Below, piece by piece: positions 55,276 through 63,003 of a stretch of DNA of 64,000 bases. A program made the position numbers and the translations under genes. The notes under the pieces were generated by a model that saw only the letters and a list, made by a program, of their open reading frames with translations, did not search any database and had not been told where the DNA came from. The stretch spans positions 992,001 to 1,056,000 of the forward strand of contig NZ_CP072453.1 of the NCBI RefSeq assembly GCF_019343475.1. Reading direction: 5' to 3'. This DNA is from Providencia sp. R33 (GTDB lineage Bacteria > Pseudomonadota > Gammaproteobacteria > Enterobacterales > Enterobacteriaceae). Numbering within the stretch: position 1 is the first letter of the stretch; every line of letters begins with the position of its first letter.

Positions 55276-55518
55276 ATGAAACAAGCTATCTATGAAGTAC
55301 CAATATTTATCGCAGTAATTCTTATTGCATTGATAATTATGGGAAAAGATTTTAATAAAACATCGAGTGTTCATTTTTCAAACATAGCAATCAATGAAAT
55401 AGCTACGTGTACGGATATTAATAAATGTATTTCTCAGGCGCAGCTTTCTGATGAAAGAAAAAGAAAATTAAGCCCATTAAAAGAAATTAAAACATTTATA
55501 AGGCAAAAGATTTATTAA
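55276..55518 (+). CDS. Small single-pass membrane or secreted protein, unknown
   Basis: An 80-residue protein: basic start, one hydrophobic segment VPIFIAVILIALIIMG (about residues 7-22), then a polar C-terminal region with two Cys residues (IATCTDINKCISQAQLSD) ending KEIKTFIRQKIY. If anchored N-in, the Cys-bearing part is periplasmic and could form a disulfide. AAGAG lies eight bases before ATG 55276. It lies just behind the regulator repeats and 22 bp ahead of mipA, so the three may form one regulon. Not recognised. Confidence 0.6.
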   Translation: MKQAIYEVPIFIAVILIALIIMGKDFNKTSSVHFSNIAINEIATCTDINKCISQAQLSDERKRKLSPLKEIKTFIRQKIY

Positions 55519-55540
55519 TCACGATGAGTGACATTTAAAT

Positions 55541-56332
55541 ATGAAAAAAATTGTAGCATTAATGGTTGGTATTTTGCCATGTAGTTATGTTGTCGCAGGA
55601 GAAAGTACATTTATTGTAGGGGCAGGCGTCAATATAGCGCCAGTTTATGAAGGTTCAAAAAAATACCAGTTTGGACCAAATTTAGAGGCAACATATGCTT
55701 ACCTCTCTGAGGATTATGGTGTATTTAGCTTAGGCATTGACGGTGCAGCATGGGGGATAGGCTTAACAGATAATCTCACTTTTGTTAGTTCGTTGGGCTA
55801 CGATTATGGCCGTGATGAAAAAAATGGTTTTTTAGGTAATAAAAATAAAGATCTTAAAGGAATGGGGGACTTAGATGGCTCTCTGTTAGTCGGCGCTGAT
55901 CTTTATTACACATTGAACAATTATGCATTTTATATTATGGGTGATGTTGCAACAAAAGATAGACATTACGGTGGGCGCCACATAGGTCGCACTGTTACTG
56001 TAGAATTAGGTATGAATACAAACTATGAAATTAATGATTCATGGGAAATGGAATATAACTTAGCGACGGTTTGGGGAAATAAAGCCTATAACCAAGCCTA
56101 TTTTGGTGTTTCCAAACAGCAAGCAAGTAAATCGAAGTTTACAGAATATGATGCAAGTAGTGGTTTTAAAGATGTGCATGGCTCAGCTATATTAAATTAT
56201 AATATGGATGAAAATCTTACGTTATACACAGGTGTTGCTGCATATTATTTAATTGGTGATGCAGGTAAGAGTTCATTAACAGAGCAAAAATTAGGTTTTG
56301 TAGGGTTAACCGGCTTCCGCTACGCGTTCTAA
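55541..56332 (+). CDS. MipA/OmpV family outer-membrane protein
   Basis: The 263 residues have a signal peptide (about 1-19, ending VVAG) and a beta-barrel pattern. Family segments are GAGVNIAPVYEGSKKYQFGP, GIDGAAWGIGL, RTVTVELGMN and the terminal GLTGFRYAF with C-terminal Phe. MipA of E. coli scaffolds murein enzymes (MltA, PBP1B), but the family is broad and many members lie beside two-component systems, as here. Likely controlled by the regulator encoded at 54427-55101. Confidence 0.9.
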   Translation: MKKIVALMVGILPCSYVVAGESTFIVGAGVNIAPVYEGSKKYQFGPNLEATYAYLSEDYGVFSLGIDGAAWGIGLTDNLTFVSSLGYDYGRDEKNGFLGNKNKDLKGMGDLDGSLLVGADLYYTLNNYAFYIMGDVATKDRHYGGRHIGRTVTVELGMNTNYEINDSWEMEYNLATVWGNKAYNQAYFGVSKQQASKSKFTEYDASSGFKDVHGSAILNYNMDENLTLYTGVAAYYLIGDAGKSSLTEQKLGFVGLTGFRYAF

Positions 56333-56345
56333 GTATAACAAAATA

Positions 56346-56377
56346 AAGGAATGCTTATTTATTGCTAACATTCCTTT
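56346..56377. terminator. Bidirectional hairpin between mipA-like gene and dinI-like gene
   Basis: AAAGGAATG and CATTCCTTT form a 9-bp stem with A/T-rich flanks between convergent genes. Confidence 0.6.
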
Positions 56378-56389
56378 AATTAATGAAGT

Positions 56390-56650
56390 TTATTCAGTAG
56401 TATTTTCTTCGGGGATCCACCCGTCATCCAACCAAATTTCTTCTAATATTTCTTCAATACGAATCTTATCTTCTGACATCTTGGTACCTGAGATATTTAC
56501 ACGTTGCTGTGAGCTAAAACCAACACGAGTTACCATATCAGGGTACTGATTCTGTAGTTTACGTAGAATCTCAGATTCAAGTGCATGTAAAACGTTTGTG
56601 CTTGGTTTTTGTGGTGCGTTTTTATCAAATAAAACTTCAATCCGTAACAT
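56390..56650 (-). CDS. DinI-family SOS protein
   Basis: DinI modulates RecA filaments during the SOS response. The 86 residues have MLRIEVLFDK, LESEILRKLQNQYPDMVTRV and the acidic C-terminal helix DKIRIEEILEEIWLDDGW that mimics DNA in DinI. GAGG precedes ATG 56650. A perfect LexA box lies 19-34 bp upstream of the start. It may be dinI itself or a paralogue such as the prophage DinI/MsgA proteins. Confidence 0.85.
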   Translation of the reverse strand: MLRIEVLFDKNAPQKPSTNVLHALESEILRKLQNQYPDMVTRVGFSSQQRVNISGTKMSEDKIRIEEILEEIWLDDGWIPEENTTE

Positions 56651-56668
56651 AATAGCCTCGGCTAAAGA

Positions 56669-56684
56669 CTGTATTAATATACAG
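56669..56684 (-). promoter_or_regulatory. LexA (SOS) box of the dinI-like gene
   Basis: CTGTATTAATATACAG fits CTGT-N8-ACAG exactly, with an AT-only centre close to the ideal CTGTATATATATACAG. Confidence 0.9.
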
Positions 56685-56909
56685 TATTTTTAGATGTATA
56701 AGGGAAAAAAGTCAATAAGATTATAAAAAATTTTTCAAATTAGATGAGATAAAGGGCAATGGATTTTAGGGGAGAAATAATAAACAATTAAAACAGATAG
56801 TTAAGAATAACTAAAAATAAGGTTGTAGAGGATAAATTGATTGTTAGTATAAAAAAAATATGTATTCTAAAAGTGTATTGTGTTCACGTAATGATGAGTA
56901 TAGGAATAA

Positions 56910-57443
56910 ATGTTACATTCAATCAGATTATCTAGGAATGATATAAACGAGAAAGAGCTTGTTAATCAGTTATATGATAAATCCTTTCCACTTTATGAGC
57001 AAAGAAGCTACCAAGGTAGAGAGTCGATTTTAGGGCTCAATGATTATCATCTTTATTACTTTACAGATAATAGTGAATTTGTGGGTTTTATAGGTTGCTG
57101 GAAAATTAAAGATTATTTTTATGTTGAACACCTCGCTATTGCAGACTCGTTAAGAGGGCAAGGCTATGGACAGAAAGTGTTAAAACAATTTTGCCTCGAT
57201 GTTGGGCAAGTTATTCTTGAAATTGACCCTGTTATTGATGAAGTAAGCAGGAAGCGACTTTCGTTTTATCAGCACTGTGGTTTTCAACAAAATGAATATG
57301 CACATGCGCACCCAAGCTATTACCCTGAAAATAAGCCTCATGAACTAGAAGTATTAAGCTATCCACAAGCTATAGATAAAGAAACTTATCAACGTTTTAA
57401 CCAGATGCTACAAACAGTTGTGATGGAAAAAACGTTATTGTAA
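56910..57443 (+). CDS. GNAT family acetyltransferase
   Basis: The 177 residues carry the acetyl-CoA binding motif A, VEHLAIADSLRGQGYGQKVL (R/Q-x-x-G-x-G/A type), then a motif B region KRLSFYQHCGFQQNEYAH. The N-terminal half has the YDKSFPLYEQRSY stretch found in a subgroup of uncharacterised members. AGGA precedes ATG 56910. The substrate cannot be told. It is convergent with a second GNAT gene. Confidence 0.85.
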   Translation: MLHSIRLSRNDINEKELVNQLYDKSFPLYEQRSYQGRESILGLNDYHLYYFTDNSEFVGFIGCWKIKDYFYVEHLAIADSLRGQGYGQKVLKQFCLDVGQVILEIDPVIDEVSRKRLSFYQHCGFQQNEYAHAHPSYYPENKPHELEVLSYPQAIDKETYQRFNQMLQTVVMEKTLL

Positions 57444-57462
57444 ATCTGTTAATAAGACAGTT

Positions 57463-57876
57463 TTAGCTTGGGATGTAGCAATAGATAAGTTCTGGGTCAT
57501 GATCATCCAAGTTTTCAATACTGCCACTCGGAATAAAGCCAGCTTTCACAAAAAGCTGTTGGGTGGCTGTATTTGATTGATTTGTTGAGGTGAAAACTTT
57601 TGTTGTAGGGCTTCTTTTGATTAATTGTTTTATTAATAGTAGTCCTAAGCCTTGTCGGCGATATAGGTTATTAACCATCAAGAGTTCAATAAACCCATGT
57701 GCAAAAAACTGTGGCGTTATAACACCGTACGCGAATATTTGTTCATTTTCTTCCAATACAAAACAATGATCCTGTTTGACCCAATGTGTGATTTCGCTTA
57801 ATCGAGTATCTGTCGCTACAGTGTCTATTCTGTAGATATTGTTTATATCATCTACTGTCGCTAAACGGCAATTCAT
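57463..57876 (-). CDS. GNAT family acetyltransferase
   Basis: The 137 residues have MNCRLATVDDINNIYRI at the start, the CoA-binding stretch ELLMVNNLYRRQGLGLLLIK, and NTATQQLFVKAGFIPSGSIE near the end. This is the minimal GNAT fold. Its substrate is unknown. It is convergent with the preceding GNAT gene, 19 bp apart, but the two proteins are not close copies. Confidence 0.85.
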   Translation of the reverse strand: MNCRLATVDDINNIYRIDTVATDTRLSEITHWVKQDHCFVLEENEQIFAYGVITPQFFAHGFIELLMVNNLYRRQGLGLLLIKQLIKRSPTTKVFTSTNQSNTATQQLFVKAGFIPSGSIENLDDHDPELIYCYIPS

Positions 57877-58065
57877 ATAACTCTCTTACCAATTTATTGT
57901 GGTTATGCAGTATAGAGCAAAATTATTTTACTTATCAATGCTATCTAAATATCGGTAAAACATCCAATCGCGCTTTTTGTGCTAGGCATCGAGTTTTCAT
58001 AAAAAATGCATGGTATTATATACAGTATTGAAAGGTTTCTAGGTATTAGTAGCAACGAGGTCATA

Positions 58066-58662
58066 ATGGAAATAGGAAGTCAAAGCGAATATTTAGATCA
58101 AAAATTTTGTGATTTAGAATTTGAAGATGAAAAATTTGAACATTCCCTGTTTGAGCGGTGTGAATTTATCAATTGCAACTTTACGGGAAGTCGTTTTACA
58201 GATTGTAGATTTGTAGAATGTACATTTTCAAAATGTAATTTAAGCTTAGTCATCATTCCTAACTCACGTTTTTCTGCTTGTGAATTTAATGGTAGCAAAT
58301 TAGTGGGGATTGATTGGACAAAAGCGTATTGGCCTCGCTTTGATTTTTATTCACAGTTGAGTTTTAAAAGCTGCATTTTAAGCGGTGGCAATTTTTTTGC
58401 ACTTAAGCTCCATGAAACACAATTTGATGATTGCCGTTTACATGATATTGATTTTAGAAATGCGGAACTTAATAAATCGGTGATAACAGATTGCGATTTA
58501 TCAAATAGCTTATTTATGCAAACCAATTTAACGTCGGTAGATTTTACGGGAACGCATTCCTTTACGATTGATATTCGCCAAAATACGCTAAAACAGGCTA
58601 AATTTTCACGTTTCGAAGCATTAGAGTTACTGTATGGTTTAGATATTCAACTTGTTGATTAA
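58066..58662 (+). CDS. Pentapeptide-repeat protein (not a clear Qnr)
   Basis: The 198 residues form two blocks of A(D/N)LXX-like pentapeptides: FEHSLFERCEFINCNFTGSRF onward, with Phe/Leu at the central position and many Cys, and after a short break (TKAYWPRFDFYSQLS) a second block ending NLTSVDFTGTHSF. A non-repeat C-terminus ends LELLYGLDIQLVD. The right-handed beta-helix can mimic DNA, as in Qnr and MfpA, but the length, break position and C-terminus differ from Qnr. ATG 58066 has CGAGG upstream; an earlier frame start at 58006 is less likely. Confidence 0.82.
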   Translation: MEIGSQSEYLDQKFCDLEFEDEKFEHSLFERCEFINCNFTGSRFTDCRFVECTFSKCNLSLVIIPNSRFSACEFNGSKLVGIDWTKAYWPRFDFYSQLSFKSCILSGGNFFALKLHETQFDDCRLHDIDFRNAELNKSVITDCDLSNSLFMQTNLTSVDFTGTHSFTIDIRQNTLKQAKFSRFEALELLYGLDIQLVD

Positions 58663-58676
58663 TTGAATATAAATAA

Positions 58677-58711
58677 TAAAAATGCCCTTTGCAGGGAGAA
58701 CCTGAAAGGGC
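58677..58711 (-). terminator. Terminator of the 42-residue small-protein gene
   Basis: On the minus strand GCCCTTTCAGG and CCTGCAAAGGGC form a strong stem followed by ATTTTTATT, 14 bp after the small gene's stop. Confidence 0.75.
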
Positions 58712-58724
58712 GGGTTACCTAATA

Positions 58725-58853
58725 TCACATAGCATACATAAGTCCTATCTGCTTATCTTCAATCTCAATACTAATTTTGTCACTATCAGGCATATCAATA
58801 GTTGCCAAAGAGATGAAAAAAGCAATGACAATGATGGTATATACGAGAAACAT
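58725..58853 (-). CDS. Small membrane protein (42 residues), unknown
   Basis: ATG 58853 opens MFLVYTIIVIAFFISLATI, a single membrane segment at the N-terminus, followed by an acidic tail (DMPDSDKISIEIEDKQ) and GLMYAM. The ribosome site GGGAGG is nearly ideal, six bases before the start, and a terminator follows the stop. The acidic tail and lack of N-terminal positive charge suggest the tail is periplasmic or the orientation is N-out. Not recognised. Confidence 0.6.
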   Translation of the reverse strand: MFLVYTIIVIAFFISLATIDMPDSDKISIEIEDKQIGLMYAM

Positions 58854-59016
58854 ACAAACCTCCCGTAATGCTTGGCGTTAACGATACTGCGCATAAGCGT
58901 GTTCGCTCAATTTAAGAATAAATGAGTTTTTTAAATTTGGAAATAAAAAGGAAGTATTTTTTGTTGGAATTTTACCTGTCTTTTACCCGAATTTACCCAT
59001 TTCAAATTTTAGACAT

Positions 59017-59045
59017 AAAAAAACCAACCCTAACAGGTTGGTTTC
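59017..59045 (-). terminator. Terminator of tRNA-Pro
   Basis: On the minus strand AAACCAACC and GGTTGGTTT form a 9-bp stem followed by a T-run, 13 bp after the tRNA. Confidence 0.8.
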
Positions 59046-59057
59046 TCTAAGGAATTT

Positions 59058-59134
59058 TGGTCGGCATGAGAGGATTTGAACCTCCGACCCCTGACACCCC
59101 ATGACAGTGCGCTACCAAGCTGCGCTACATGCCG
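59058..59134 (-). tRNA. proL: tRNA-Pro (anticodon GGG)
   Basis: A 77-nt tRNA with encoded CCA. Acceptor CGGCATG pairs with CATGCCG, and the anticodon loop is ATGGGGT. The T-arm contains GGTTCAAATCC. The sequence is nearly that of E. coli proL, which is also next to yejM. Confidence 0.96.
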
Positions 59135-59207
59135 AACTGTGATTTATACTACTCAATTTGCCCTTAAAATCAAGAGCCCTATATCGAGTCTGATTGATTT
59201 TTAAGCA

Positions 59208-60923
59208 CTAATTTTCATTAAATCGTTTTAACTCTGTGAAAATTTTTAGAAGCTCAGCTAAATCAGGTTTTGCCTCTTTTTCAATAACACCTTGTTTATC
59301 ATAAATATTAAACTGGCCATTATGATCCATATATAAAGTGGCATTGTCAGTTGTAATAACCACATCATCATTATCACCAGTAATTACCCATGGGTATATA
59401 CGTTGGTTACTGAATAAGTCTTCACCTTGACTGTAATCATCTGTTTGATTAGTAACATGTAATAACCGTTGCATCAACGTGGTCATAATGTCTTGATGAC
59501 TCGTTAACTTACCAATTTGTTGGGCAGGTGTATTTGGCCAATAAATAAACAGGGGAACGCGCATTTGACTGCGGTTGAATTTTTTATCATTTATCCAACC
59601 ATCAACTTGTTTTCCTTGGTTATTATAGCTGGCGGTAATAACCACAATGGTATTTTGAAGTCGGTTTTCACGTTTTAAAGTTGTAATAACCTGGTCAATT
59701 TGCTCATTGGTTTTAGGGCTACCAGGCACTCCTTTAATATTTAAGAAAGAGAACCAAGGTGAGTCATGTTTAAGACTGTCTAACCAGTTAACCCATTGAT
59801 TAATAGTCAAGTTATCATTATCTGCTGTTTTAGCTGGTAATGAGTAATCGGATAAAATAGCCTGGCGGAACAACGGTGAGTTAAATCCATCCGTTGAGAA
59901 TAAACCAAACTGATAACCTTGGTGTTGCAGCGCTTCAACCAAGGCTGAAGGATGACGGCCATTAAGTATATTATCAATGTAAGTAGATGAAATACCATAG
60001 AAAAGGCCAAATAAGGCAGTGTCATCATGTAAGCCAGCAGTATAGTGATTTGTAAACTGCGTACTCATTTTTTTAAAGCTATTAAGAGCACTCATTTGGG
60101 TTTGCTGAGCATCATCACCCAGATCGTCAACAACTAATAAGAGTAGGTTATACCCAGCACCTTGGTCATAGTAACTCAGAGGTTTAAGAGGGTAGTTGAG
60201 CTTCAGTGCGGTTGGGCTACCTTGTTGGAACACACGATTTTGGTGCTCAGCGAGGTCAAGCAAACCATATCTATCTAATAGTTTGCGAGCTGTCATTGGT
60301 TGTGAAAGTGGGTAATTATAACGCTGCATGGTGATCGGACGATAAAAATTCGCATCAGCCCATGCGTACATTAAATGCGTCATAATAAAAGTCACAATGA
60401 AAATGCCTGCTAGAGGCTTACCAAACGTTTGGCGGTTTAAGCTGCGTAACTTTTGCCAACTCCATGTTGCAAATAGCATTTCAACCAAGAAAATAATGGG
60501 GATGCTGATAAACATCAGCTGCCATTCACGAGCCATTTCACCTTTGGCTGGGTTGATAACTAAATCCCAAACTTGCGGTGTTAAATGAAGGCCAAATTGG
60601 CTAAAAACACGGATATCAAAGATGAGGAGCGTAATGCCAGCGGTGGCAAGTGCAACGAAAATTAGTCTCAGCAGCCGCTGAGACATCACAATAAAGGTCA
60701 GTGGAAAAATAATGAGTAGGTAAGCGGCAAAGACCACAAAACTAAAATGACCTAACCAACTGACGAAGGCATAAATGCGGCCAGCTAATGTGTCTGGCCA
60801 ATCAAAAATAAACAGGTAGCTGCTACTTAACACGAGGCTAAGCAGTATATTGAATAGTGCAAACCAGTGCCCCCAACCAATCATGTTAGAGACTTTGTCA
60901 CGGTAGCGCTGATGGGTGACCAT
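59208..60923 (-). CDS. yejM: YejM/PbgA/LapC inner-membrane regulator of LPS synthesis
   Basis: An essential-type inner-membrane protein that senses periplasmic LPS and adjusts LpxC turnover. The 571 residues have five membrane helices in the first 190 (from about 15-35 through SFVVFAAYLLIIFPLTFIVM and the later MFISIPIIFLVEMLFATWSW). A basic linker follows, then a periplasmic sulfatase-like domain (LLLLVVDDLGDDAQ; TAGLHDDTALFGLFYGISST) without a full set of catalytic residues. It lies 21 bp after yejL, as in E. coli (586 residues). Confidence 0.95.
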   Translation of the reverse strand: MVTHQRYRDKVSNMIGWGHWFALFNILLSLVLSSSYLFIFDWPDTLAGRIYAFVSWLGHFSFVVFAAYLLIIFPLTFIVMSQRLLRLIFVALATAGITLLIFDIRVFSQFGLHLTPQVWDLVINPAKGEMAREWQLMFISIPIIFLVEMLFATWSWQKLRSLNRQTFGKPLAGIFIVTFIMTHLMYAWADANFYRPITMQRYNYPLSQPMTARKLLDRYGLLDLAEHQNRVFQQGSPTALKLNYPLKPLSYYDQGAGYNLLLLVVDDLGDDAQQTQMSALNSFKKMSTQFTNHYTAGLHDDTALFGLFYGISSTYIDNILNGRHPSALVEALQHQGYQFGLFSTDGFNSPLFRQAILSDYSLPAKTADNDNLTINQWVNWLDSLKHDSPWFSFLNIKGVPGSPKTNEQIDQVITTLKRENRLQNTIVVITASYNNQGKQVDGWINDKKFNRSQMRVPLFIYWPNTPAQQIGKLTSHQDIMTTLMQRLLHVTNQTDDYSQGEDLFSNQRIYPWVITGDNDDVVITTDNATLYMDHNGQFNIYDKQGVIEKEAKPDLAELLKIFTELKRFNEN

Positions 60924-60944
60924 ACTGTTTATTTCATTAATCTG

Positions 60945-61172
60945 TTAGTGTGATTTATCTTCTTTTACAGAAGAAAGTAACGCATTGGCAAAGGATTCTG
61001 CAATCATTTTACGTTGTGCGGGGGCAACTGACGTATTGAGCAGGTTCGTTACCATATTACCTAACACCATTAGGGAAAGGTCAACAGGGGTATGGTTTTT
61101 TTCTAACACACTTACGAGGTCAGAGAGTAAACCTTCAACTTTGTCATCACTATAGCGAGATGATTGTGGCAT
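60945..61172 (-). CDS. yejL: YejL (DUF1414) protein
   Basis: A 75-residue helical protein matching E. coli YejL in length and sequence: MPQSSRYSDDKVEGLLSDLV and LSLMVLGNMVTNLLNTSVAP. I chose ATG 61172, four codons inside a longer frame, because the family starts MPQ and AGGA is better placed. Function unknown. It is cotranscribed with yejM and divergent from yejK. Confidence 0.92.
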   Translation of the reverse strand: MPQSSRYSDDKVEGLLSDLVSVLEKNHTPVDLSLMVLGNMVTNLLNTSVAPAQRKMIAESFANALLSSVKEDKSH

Positions 61173-61413
61173 AAATTGAGACATCCTAAATTAATGAAAG
61201 CTACATATCATAGCGTATAGCCGCATGTTTTTCTTCTTTCTTCGCAACAAATTTTCGTTTAAGTGATAATAATGCTTATTCAGATTCAAAAAATGCGTAT
61301 TAGTTCAGCATTTGGTGATGAAAAATGTGGCAAATGATAGTTTCTATTGCAGCGCACAGATATCAATGTTTGAATACGCGCGATAATATTTCTGCTAGAA
61401 GAAGGAGCCAACA

Positions 61414-62415
61414 ATGAGTCTGGAAATTACCCAGATAGCCTTACATCAGTTGATTAAGCGAGATGAACAAACCTTAGAGGTGATGTTACGGGATTCTTTA
61501 TTGACGGCAGATGATGTCGTGCAAGACATGATGGCAGAATTGCACCGTGTTTATAGCGCAAAAAGTAAAGCCTTTGGTGAATTCAATGAAGAAAGTGAAT
61601 TAGCTGATGCATTAAGACTCTTGCGTAAGGGTGAAGAAGAATTTTTAGGTTTTAGCCGTGCCATGACGGTTCGTTTAAAGGATGAGTTAGCGAAATACCC
61701 GTTTGCGGAAGGTGGGATTGTCCTTTTCTGCCAATATCGTTACCTTGCCGTTGAATATTTATTGATTTCCGTTCTAAATAGCTGTGACAGCATGTTTGTC
61801 ACGGATACTTTAGATTTAGGGACGACACACTATTTAGATATTCCACACGCAGATATTGTTGCACGAATTGATTTAACTGAGTGGGAAACCAATCCAGAGT
61901 CAAAACGCTACTTAACATTCTTAAAAGGTCGAGTAGGGCGAAAAGTTTCTGATTTCTTTATGGATTTCTTGGCTGCATCTGAAGGCTTGAATGCAAAAGT
62001 ACAGAACAAAGGTTTAGTCCAAGCGTTGGACGACTTTTGTGATAATGCGCAGATGGATAAAAACACTCGCCAAGCGTATCGCCAACAAGTGCATAGCTAC
62101 TGTACTGAACAGCTGCAATCTGGCGAAGAAATTGAACTACAGGAATTGGCAAAAGAGTTGCCAATGGTAGAAGAACAGAGTTTTGATGACTTTGCTCGTC
62201 AAAATGACTATCAATTGGAAGAGAGTTTCCCAGCAGATAGGGGAACGCTTAAACAATTGACTAAATTCTCGGGCAGTGGTGGCGGTATAACGATTAGCTT
62301 TGATGCTATGTTGATGGGAGAACGTATTTTTTGGGATCCAGTGACGGATACGCTAACCATTCGTGGTACACCACCAAATTTACGCGACCAGTTGCAACGT
62401 CGTGGTAACAAATAA
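61414..62415 (+). CDS. yejK: Nucleoid-associated protein YejK (NdpA)
   Basis: A 37-kDa nucleoid-associated protein. The 333 residues match E. coli YejK (335): ITQIALHQLIKRDEQTLEV, ELHRVYSAKSKAFG, SKRYLTFLKGRVGRKVSDFF and DRGTLKQLTKFSGSGGGITI, ending NLRDQLQRRGNK. AGAAGGAG precedes ATG 61414. It is divergent from yejL and convergent with rplY. Confidence 0.96.
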   Translation: MSLEITQIALHQLIKRDEQTLEVMLRDSLLTADDVVQDMMAELHRVYSAKSKAFGEFNEESELADALRLLRKGEEEFLGFSRAMTVRLKDELAKYPFAEGGIVLFCQYRYLAVEYLLISVLNSCDSMFVTDTLDLGTTHYLDIPHADIVARIDLTEWETNPESKRYLTFLKGRVGRKVSDFFMDFLAASEGLNAKVQNKGLVQALDDFCDNAQMDKNTRQAYRQQVHSYCTEQLQSGEEIELQELAKELPMVEEQSFDDFARQNDYQLEESFPADRGTLKQLTKFSGSGGGITISFDAMLMGERIFWDPVTDTLTIRGTPPNLRDQLQRRGNK

Positions 62416-62484
62416 GATTCTTAGAATAATTGGTTTAGTGCATTGATGGTTTGAGATTGGTGCACAAAATAATATCTTAGAAAT

Positions 62485-62512
62485 AAATAACGCCGCAATT
62501 GCGGCGTTATTT
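62485..62512. terminator. Bidirectional terminator between yejK and rplY
   Basis: AAATAACGCCGCAA and TTGCGGCGTTATTT form a 28-nt perfect palindrome with flanking A/T tracts between convergent genes. Confidence 0.8.
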
Positions 62513-62556
62513 ACTCGGCGTCCCGAAAATTTCTAAAGCTCGGCTGTGGGCTTTAA

Positions 62557-62838
62557 TTAAGCGCGCAGGAAGTCAATGTGCGTCACTTTTGGCTTAAATG
62601 GGTGACGTTGAACAGCCTGAACTTTTACTTTTGTTTCTTTACCATCGATAACCAGAGACAGAACTTCGTAAAATTCTGCTTTGCTTTCTTGGTTAATCAC
62701 TTCATCGTGGTTCAGAGTGATAGAGATAGGCTCTTGGTTGCCACCGTAAACGATAGCTGGAAGCTGGTTATCTCTGCGCAGGCGGCGGCTCGCACCCTTA
62801 CCCTGCTCTTTACGTTCAATTGCATTGATAGTTAACAT
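62557..62838 (-). CDS. rplY: 50S ribosomal protein L25 (short form)
   Basis: A 5S rRNA-binding ribosomal protein. The 93 residues match the short enterobacterial form (94 in E. coli): ERKEQGKGASRRLRRDNQLP, AIVYGGNQEPISITL and RHPFKPKVTHIDFLRA. The ribosome site is weak (AGAGAA), and two hairpins lie in the leader, consistent with autogenous translational control known for E. coli rplY. Confidence 0.96.
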   Translation of the reverse strand: MLTINAIERKEQGKGASRRLRRDNQLPAIVYGGNQEPISITLNHDEVINQESKAEFYEVLSLVIDGKETKVKVQAVQRHPFKPKVTHIDFLRA

Positions 62839-62870
62839 TACTATTTCTCTATAAAAAGAAAATATAAATT

Positions 62871-62935
62871 CCTGCTACAGGCGACCCAGCAGCAGGTTCG
62901 AGATTTGGCCTAGTAATAACTCTTTCAAGAAAGAG
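62871..62935 (-). promoter_or_regulatory. rplY leader hairpins, candidate L25 autoregulatory element
   Basis: On the minus strand CTCTTTCTTGAAAGAG (62935-62920) and the CCTGCT...AGCAGG hairpin (62896-62871) lie between promoter and start, with no strong ribosome site near the ATG. E. coli rplY uses a two-hairpin leader bound by L25; the resemblance is structural. Confidence 0.5.
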
Positions 62936-63003
62936 ATATTTGAAGGCGGCGGCATTTTATCGAAAAAACCGCCATCCAGCAATCATTAAGATCATTTATT
63001 GCG

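Noticed and set aside
58066..58662. Identification as a plasmid-type Qnr quinolone-resistance protein
   Set aside because: Typical Qnr motifs and length (about 218 residues, C-terminal dimerisation helix pattern) are not seen; only the repeat class is shared.
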